From JAEINY01 sp942490535 (lineage in GTDB: Bacteria > Bacteroidota > Bacteroidia > Bacteroidales > Marinilabiliaceae), in contig CALNXQ010000005.1 of assembly GCA_942490535.1 (NCBI GenBank), positions 496,001 to 560,000 of the forward strand: 64,000 nucleotides of DNA. The letters are read 5' to 3'. A program made the position numbers and the translations under genes. Positions 61,093 through 64,000 of the stretch are shown piece after piece. Every line of letters starts with the position of its first letter. Position 1 is the first letter of the stretch. The notes under the pieces are model-generated. The model saw only the letters and a list, made by a program, of their open reading frames with translations. It ran no database searches and was not told where the DNA came from.

Positions 61093-61686
61093 ATGAATTT
61101 TCTGGCACATCTATATTTATCGGGAAGTGATCCTTTGATTCAAATTGGCAATTTCATTGGGGATCATGTGAAGGGACGTCAGTACGAAAGATACTCGCCG
61201 GACATTCAAAGAGGGATTTTACTGCATCGAAAAATTGACCATTTCACCGATCAACATGCCATCGTTAAAACAAGCTGTGCTCATTTAAGTGAGAAATACG
61301 GGCGATACGCCGGTATTATTATCGATGTATTTTACGATCACTTCCTCGCCCAAAACTGGGAAGACTACCATGAGGACACCTTAAAAGACTTTGTCTCGGG
61401 AGTGCATCGTCTGTTACTGTACAATTACTTCAAGTTACCGCGTGGTGTGAAGCGGTTTCTTCCGTTTCTGATCAAAAGTAGAAGACTAGAGACATATGCC
61501 AGCTTTCAAGGCATTGAACGGGCATTGAAAATCATGTCCGACTATTCCTCACTGCCCGATCATACCCATTGGGCCATGAAGCAATTGGAAGAGCATTACT
61601 CTACCTTAGATATGGAATTTAAAAACTTTTTTAATGAAGTACGTGCAATGGCTAAACACGAATTACTTATAAGCACACCGGTTTAG
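61093..61686 (+). CDS. acpH: ACP phosphodiesterase
   Basis: 197 aa, normal for AcpH (DUF479). MNFLAHLYLSGSDPLIQIGN, GDHVKGRQYERYSPDIQRGI, LLHRKIDHFTDQH (metal-site His and Asp) and IIDVFYDHFLAQNW. Removes the phosphopantetheine arm from acyl carrier protein. Its 3' end overlaps the convergent prmC by 20 bp. Confidence 0.92.
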   Translation: MNFLAHLYLSGSDPLIQIGNFIGDHVKGRQYERYSPDIQRGILLHRKIDHFTDQHAIVKTSCAHLSEKYGRYAGIIIDVFYDHFLAQNWEDYHEDTLKDFVSGVHRLLLYNYFKLPRGVKRFLPFLIKSRRLETYASFQGIERALKIMSDYSSLPDHTHWAMKQLEEHYSTLDMEFKNFFNEVRAMAKHELLISTPV

Positions 61687-62536
61687 TTGCCTTCATCATC
61701 CTGTCTTTACCATTTAAATCCTGGCGACAAATCACCGAATGATACCCCAAATCAGTTAACAGCGTCCTCATCTCTTCAGCCAAATACTCATTGATCTCAA
61801 AGAACAGTACCCCTCCCTCATTCAAAAGGGTTAGTCCCAACTGAGCAATGGTCCGATAGAAAATCAAGGGATCCTGATCATCCACAAAGAGTGCCGAATG
61901 AGGTTCATGGTCCAATACATTGTCCTCCATCATGGCTTTCTCCAACTCGCGCACATAGGGTGGATTACTCACGATGCACGAATAGAAATCCCTTAGACCT
62001 TCCGACTCAACTTTAAAGACATCTTGCAAGGAGAATTGCACATTCACATCAAGTTGCCGACCATTTTCCTTCGCGATCGCCAACGCCTGAGGGGAGAAAT
62101 CCCATGCATGCACCACTGCATCCGGGCAATTTGATTTTAATGCCAACGCAATGCAACCACTACCTGTCCCAATATCCAGTATGGTGGTTTTATCTACAGA
62201 AGGGTCCTTTAATATCCAGTCTACCAATTCTTCTGTTTCTGGCCGCGGAATTAGCACACCCGGCCGCACCTTAAAGGTCATCCCATAAAATTCAGTTGAA
62301 CCGATGATGTATTGAATGGGTTCATGCTGTTTCAGGCGACCTGTAATCTCAGTTAGCAAATGCTCTTGTTCAGTTGATAAAGGCGTGTCACCTTTTAGCA
62401 TCAGATCAGTGGCTGAAAATCCAAATAAATCTTCAAATATCAACCGAATAAACTGACGGATTTCAGTTAAAGGGTAGTCGTTTCTGAGATCAGACTGAAA
62501 GGATTGCGTGAATGTGTGAACAGTTGTACCGGCCAT
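61667..62536 (-). CDS. prmC: Peptide chain release factor N5-glutamine methyltransferase
   Basis: 289 aa from MAGTTVHTFTQSFQSD (62536); the longer frame reaching 62734 runs backward through ribD and is rejected. PrmC_N-like helical start, SAM motif TTILDIGTGSGCIALALKSN (about residue 115) and catalytic NPPYV in SCIVSNPPYVRELEKAM (about 186). Methylates the GGQ Gln of release factors. Divergent from ribD with only 36 bp between starts, so the promoters overlap. Confidence 0.95.
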   Translation of the reverse strand: MAGTTVHTFTQSFQSDLRNDYPLTEIRQFIRLIFEDLFGFSATDLMLKGDTPLSTEQEHLLTEITGRLKQHEPIQYIIGSTEFYGMTFKVRPGVLIPRPETEELVDWILKDPSVDKTTILDIGTGSGCIALALKSNCPDAVVHAWDFSPQALAIAKENGRQLDVNVQFSLQDVFKVESEGLRDFYSCIVSNPPYVRELEKAMMEDNVLDHEPHSALFVDDQDPLIFYRTIAQLGLTLLNEGGVLFFEINEYLAEEMRTLLTDLGYHSVICRQDLNGKDRMMKATKPVCL

Positions 62537-62572
62537 TTTTTGTATCTTGAAGCGCAAAATTACGAAACAATA

Positions 62573-63628
62573 ATGAATCCACCGATCGAAGCTAAAAAAT
62601 ACATGCAACGCTGCCTGCAGCTGGCATCTATGGCTGAAGGGAAAACTTATCCCAACCCCATGGTAGGCAGTGTCATTGTGCATAAGGGGAAAATCATCGG
62701 AGAAGGCTATCATTGTAAAGCAGGTGAGCCACATGCCGAGGTGAATGCCGTTCGTTCAGTTAAAAATGAGCACTTATTAAAAGACGCTACTCTTTACGTT
62801 AACCTGGAGCCCTGTGCGCATTTCGGCAAAACACCACCCTGCTCTAAACTCATTATCGAGAAAAAAATTCCCCGAGTAGTCATTGGTTGCGTCGACAGCT
62901 TTTCAGAAGTAGCCGGCAAAGGCATTGAGATGATGCGCCAGGCAGGCATTGAGGTTACAGTTGGTGTTTTGGAGCAGGAGAGCCGGGAGCTCAACCGCCG
63001 CTTTTTCACCTTCCATACGCACAAACGCCCATATATCCATTTAAAATGGGCGCAAACACTGGATGGTTTTATCGATATCGATCGGAGCACCGATCATTTT
63101 GGGCAGCCCACCTGGATCACCAATGAATGGGCCCGACGCGCTGTGCATCGCCAACGCAGTACTGAGCAGGCCATTTTAGTGGGAACACATACGGCTGAGA
63201 AAGACAATCCGTCACTCACCCTACGGGAGTGGACCGGAGCACAACCCTTGCGGCTCTTAATTGATCGACAATGCCGTTTAGATAAAACCTATCATTTACT
63301 CGATGGAATGACACCAACTTTGGTCTTAAATGAAATAAAAAACGAACTACAACCGGGTCTTGAATATTATAAAGCAGATTTTTCAAATGGCCTGCAGGAA
63401 GAAATTATAAACCTTCTCTACCAAAGGAACATACAATCTTTGATTGTTGAAGGAGGGCACAAAACCATTCAGCGCTTTATTGACAAAAACCTTTGGGATG
63501 AAGCACACATTTACACCGGAAAAAAATGGTTTCACCAAGGTATTGAAGCCCCAAAATTAACAGGGAAATTAACCCATCAAGAAAAATTTGACGATAGTGA
63601 ACTATTCGTTTATCGTAATAATTTGTAA
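62573..63628 (+). CDS. ribD: Bifunctional riboflavin deaminase/reductase RibD
   Basis: 351 aa from MNPPIEAKKYMQRCLQ (62573); the upstream 23 codons overlap the prmC start and are unlikely. Deaminase domain: zinc His/Glu in PHAEVNAVRSV and PCAHFGKTPPCSKLI. Reductase domain from about residue 145: RPYIHLKWAQTLDGFIDIDR, TWITNEWARRAVHRQRSTE and LVGTHTAEKDNPSLT. Catalyses the second and third steps of riboflavin synthesis. Confidence 0.95.
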   Translation: MNPPIEAKKYMQRCLQLASMAEGKTYPNPMVGSVIVHKGKIIGEGYHCKAGEPHAEVNAVRSVKNEHLLKDATLYVNLEPCAHFGKTPPCSKLIIEKKIPRVVIGCVDSFSEVAGKGIEMMRQAGIEVTVGVLEQESRELNRRFFTFHTHKRPYIHLKWAQTLDGFIDIDRSTDHFGQPTWITNEWARRAVHRQRSTEQAILVGTHTAEKDNPSLTLREWTGAQPLRLLIDRQCRLDKTYHLLDGMTPTLVLNEIKNELQPGLEYYKADFSNGLQEEIINLLYQRNIQSLIVEGGHKTIQRFIDKNLWDEAHIYTGKKWFHQGIEAPKLTGKLTHQEKFDDSELFVYRNNL

Positions 63629-63658
63629 ATTACCTCTATAATTATTGTCGCTATCATC

Positions 63659-64000
63659 ATGGAGATCTTTACCCACATAGCCCCTTTTTTAAAAACCATT
63701 CTCATTGCGGCCTATGCCATCAGCATATTGGTAGTAATTATTCTTATCATGCTGGAAAACAGGAGTCCACTCAAGGCTATCTCCTGGATTTTAGTACTAA
63801 TGTTACTACCTGGACTGGGTATCATATTTTATGTGTTTTTTGGCCAGAACCTACGCAAAGAAAAAATCATCGCCCGGAAGGGATTAAAAAACCACGATCT
63901 CCTATCATCTATTGCGCATTCGCAAAACCATAAACTATCAGAAGGCAATTTAATTGAAAGCCCGGAAGTAGATGGAAATTTACGCTTGGTACAGATGTTA
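63659..64000 (+). CDS. Cardiolipin synthase, N-terminal part (runs off window)
   Basis: First 114 codons of an open frame cut by the window end. Begins MEIFTHIAPFLKTILIAAYA with two TM helices (residues 9-32 and 41-62) and the PLDc_N-type signature NRSPLKAISWILVLMLLPGL and GIIFYVFFGQNLRKEK, which is typical of ClsA-like cardiolipin synthases. The HKD catalytic motifs would lie beyond 64000. Starts 30 bp past the ribD stop. Confidence 0.88.
   Translation, partial: MEIFTHIAPFLKTILIAAYAISILVVIILIMLENRSPLKAISWILVLMLLPGLGIIFYVFFGQNLRKEKIIARKGLKNHDLLSSIAHSQNHKLSEGNLIESPEVDGNLRLVQML

Noticed and set aside
61667..62734. Longer start for PrmC (355 aa)
   Set aside because: The extension lies antisense inside ribD; MAGTTVHTF at 62536 fits the family N-terminus.

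Overview
The window reads as chromosome of a Bacteroidota (Bacteroidetes) bacterium. Support comes from gene content and style: two FecI/FecR sigma/anti-sigma loci with STN-domain partners, LytS/LytTR two-component pairs, many lipoproteins, a pheS alpha subunit with an internal four-Cys cluster, a few TAnnTTTG-like -7 elements, and mostly weak Shine-Dalgarno sequences. GC content is in the mid-40s by eye, with an AT-rich island near 45.7-47.4 kb. The order within the phylum (Cytophagales-like or Marinilabiliales-like) cannot be settled from this sequence alone.

Layout. 0-7 kb: a LarC1-only nickel-cofactor protein, a Crp/Fnr regulator divergent from an OsmC-like protein around a perfect Crp/Fnr-type box, pheS, then a run of three cyclophilin-type prolyl isomerases and a small conserved protein. 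One of the cyclophilins carries a catalytically dead HtrA-like domain. 7-17 kb: tRNA-Val, a repeat-rich DUF4097 envelope protein, mpl (peptidoglycan recycling), an MBL hydrolase, small membrane proteins, and a LiaF-like/LytS/LytTR envelope-stress module preceded by two 21-bp-spaced direct repeats. A 41-bp tandem repeat array and an acyl-CoA synthetase follow. 17-28.6 kb: two ECF sigma loci. The first (24.2 to 17.0 kb, minus strand) is unusual: sigma factor, a 520-bp gap, FecR, two paralogous STN/carboxypeptidase-regulatory proteins without a beta-barrel, an ABC ATPase, its permease and a TlpA-like thioredoxin. The second (28.5 to 24.7 kb) is a classical sigma/FecR/TonB-transducer trio with 4-bp overlaps.

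28.7-43.9 kb: lipoproteins, a patatin, an erythromycin-esterase-family protein, and a full RND efflux operon (adaptor, pump, TolC) followed by a second LytS/LytTR pair. 43.9-49.0 kb is an accessory island: a decayed REP-associated tyrosine transposase, two copies of a ~170-200 nt palindrome-rich element, a RelE/ParE toxin-antitoxin pair, an orphan RHS C-terminal tail with a candidate immunity protein, and about 0.65 kb of odd GC-rich non-coding DNA. 49-51.9 kb: a Zur/ZnuABC zinc-uptake operon with two Fur-family operators. 52-64 kb is housekeeping: a LytTR membrane regulator, a DUF6051-like protein, transketolase, pdxB-gnd, a cyclic-2,3-diphosphoglycerate-synthetase homologue, acpH, prmC divergent from ribD, and the start of a cardiolipin synthase.

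No complete phage, CRISPR array, rRNA operon or replication origin was seen. The most novel-looking items are the pseudo-HtrA/cyclophilin fusion, the barrel-less twin-STN sigma operon with its own ABC exporter and thioredoxin, and the duplicated palindromic 3' element beside the dead transposase.
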